DNA of 26,737 nucleotides. It comes from Mitosporidium daphniae (Eukaryota > Microsporidia). Positions 26,554 to 26,737 of the stretch are shown here, piece after piece. The notes under the pieces were generated by a model. The model did no database searches and was not told where the DNA came from. It saw only the letters and a list, made by a program, of their open reading frames with translations. Every line of letters begins with the position of its first letter. Position 1 is the first letter of the stretch. The stretch is from contig NW_013546158.1 of the NCBI RefSeq assembly GCF_000760515.2, positions 1 to 26,737 on the forward strand, written 5' to 3'. Position numbers and translations under genes: made by a program.

Positions 26554-26737
26554 TCAAGCTTTTAATTCACTCCTGGGTGTCTTTGGAAAACTCGAATACA
26601 TAGCAAATTCGATGTCATTCCCTTTTGAAAGGACCTGAAGAGTACCGTGTTGAGTCTTGACCCAGGAAAGTGGGTTAGCTAAACAAAAAATCAAAGAAAT
26701 GCCCCGGAATACTACAAAAAATTAGGCTCAGATCGGA
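26554..26737 (-). CDS. Possible 3' end of an unidentified gene, cut by the contig edge
   Basis: A partial reading frame entering from the right edge. A 37-nt intron with good GT...TTTAG borders (26679-26715) would join SDLSLIF from the edge to a final exon reading SNPLSWVKTQHGTLQVLSKG, then NDIEFAMYSSF, ending at a TGA (26554-26556). The exon composition looks coding and the intron has the size and acceptor of all the others, but only about 48 codons are visible and I recognise no family. The outermost eight bases may be sequencing adapter, so the first two or three codons are suspect. Confidence 0.35.
26730..26737 (+). other. Probable Illumina adapter remnant at contig end
   Basis: The last eight bases, AGATCGGA, equal the start of the standard Illumina TruSeq adapter (AGATCGGAAGAGC). 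Being exactly at the end of the window, they are more likely untrimmed adapter than genome. Confidence 0.6.

Overview
The window is a gene-dense stretch of a small eukaryotic genome: about 21 protein genes in 26.7 kb, with most gaps 30-180 bp. Nearly every multi-exon gene carries introns of only 23-37 nt. I placed 47 by hand from GT(or GC)...AG boundaries, conserved protein family alignments and frame closure. For each of the 19 complete genes whose frame I followed from start to stop, removing the proposed introns leaves a coding length divisible by three. Fungal-type families (a HAL/SAT4/NPR kinase, Urb2, Has1, Nop16) together with microsporidia-like ultra-short introns suggest an early-branching relative of Microsporidia/Rozellomycota such as Mitosporidium. 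That placement is inference; no rRNA marker is present. The window looks like a whole assembled contig: it begins with an inverted repeat and ends in bases matching the start of the Illumina adapter.

Layout. 1-854: no supported gene. 855-3424 (-): DNA ligase I. 3701-6753 (-): FANCJ/BRIP1 Fe-S helicase. 6794-7703 (+): TIP41/TIPRL. 7737-8888 (+): HAL/SAT4/NPR-type kinase. 8990-10698 (-): DNA polymerase kappa. 10880-12926 (+): TBL1-like LisH-WD40 protein. 13007-14084 (-): two-pass membrane protein, possibly PIG-S. 14111-14794 (-): WBP11-like basic protein. 14858-15822 (-): MEMO1. 15893-17572 (+): Urb2/Npa2-like. 17604-19230 (-): Has1/DDX18. 19264-20459 (+): GPI8/PIG-K. 20506-21322 (+): PQ-loop membrane protein. 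21409-22087 (-): unrecognised coiled-coil protein. 22199-22789 (+): Nop16. 22801-23579 (-): acyl-protein thioesterase with an in-frame stop. 23703-24572 (-): SGT-type TPR co-chaperone. 24651-25286 (+): short MscS-like channel with a mitochondrial-looking leader. 25396-25688 (-): broken RRM protein. 25834-26229 (+): small membrane protein. 26554-26737 (-): possible 3' end of another gene.

Functional themes. Ligase I, FANCJ and Pol kappa make a replication/repair trio in the first 11 kb, all on the minus strand. TIP41 and an NPR-family kinase, linked in yeast TOR signalling, are adjacent. Urb2, Has1 and Nop16 all act in 60S ribosome assembly. GPI8, and possibly PIG-S, belong to the GPI transamidase. 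Many genes are divergent pairs sharing very short AT-rich promoters, often containing TTAATTT/AAATTAA, and some have AATAAA overlapping or touching the stop codon.

The most noteworthy signals are the uniform ultra-short introns (one GC-AG, several multiples of three and so invisible to ORF callers), a FANCJ Fe-S cysteine codon assembled only by splicing, a GPI8 without a visible signal peptide, and two genes with in-frame TAA codons.
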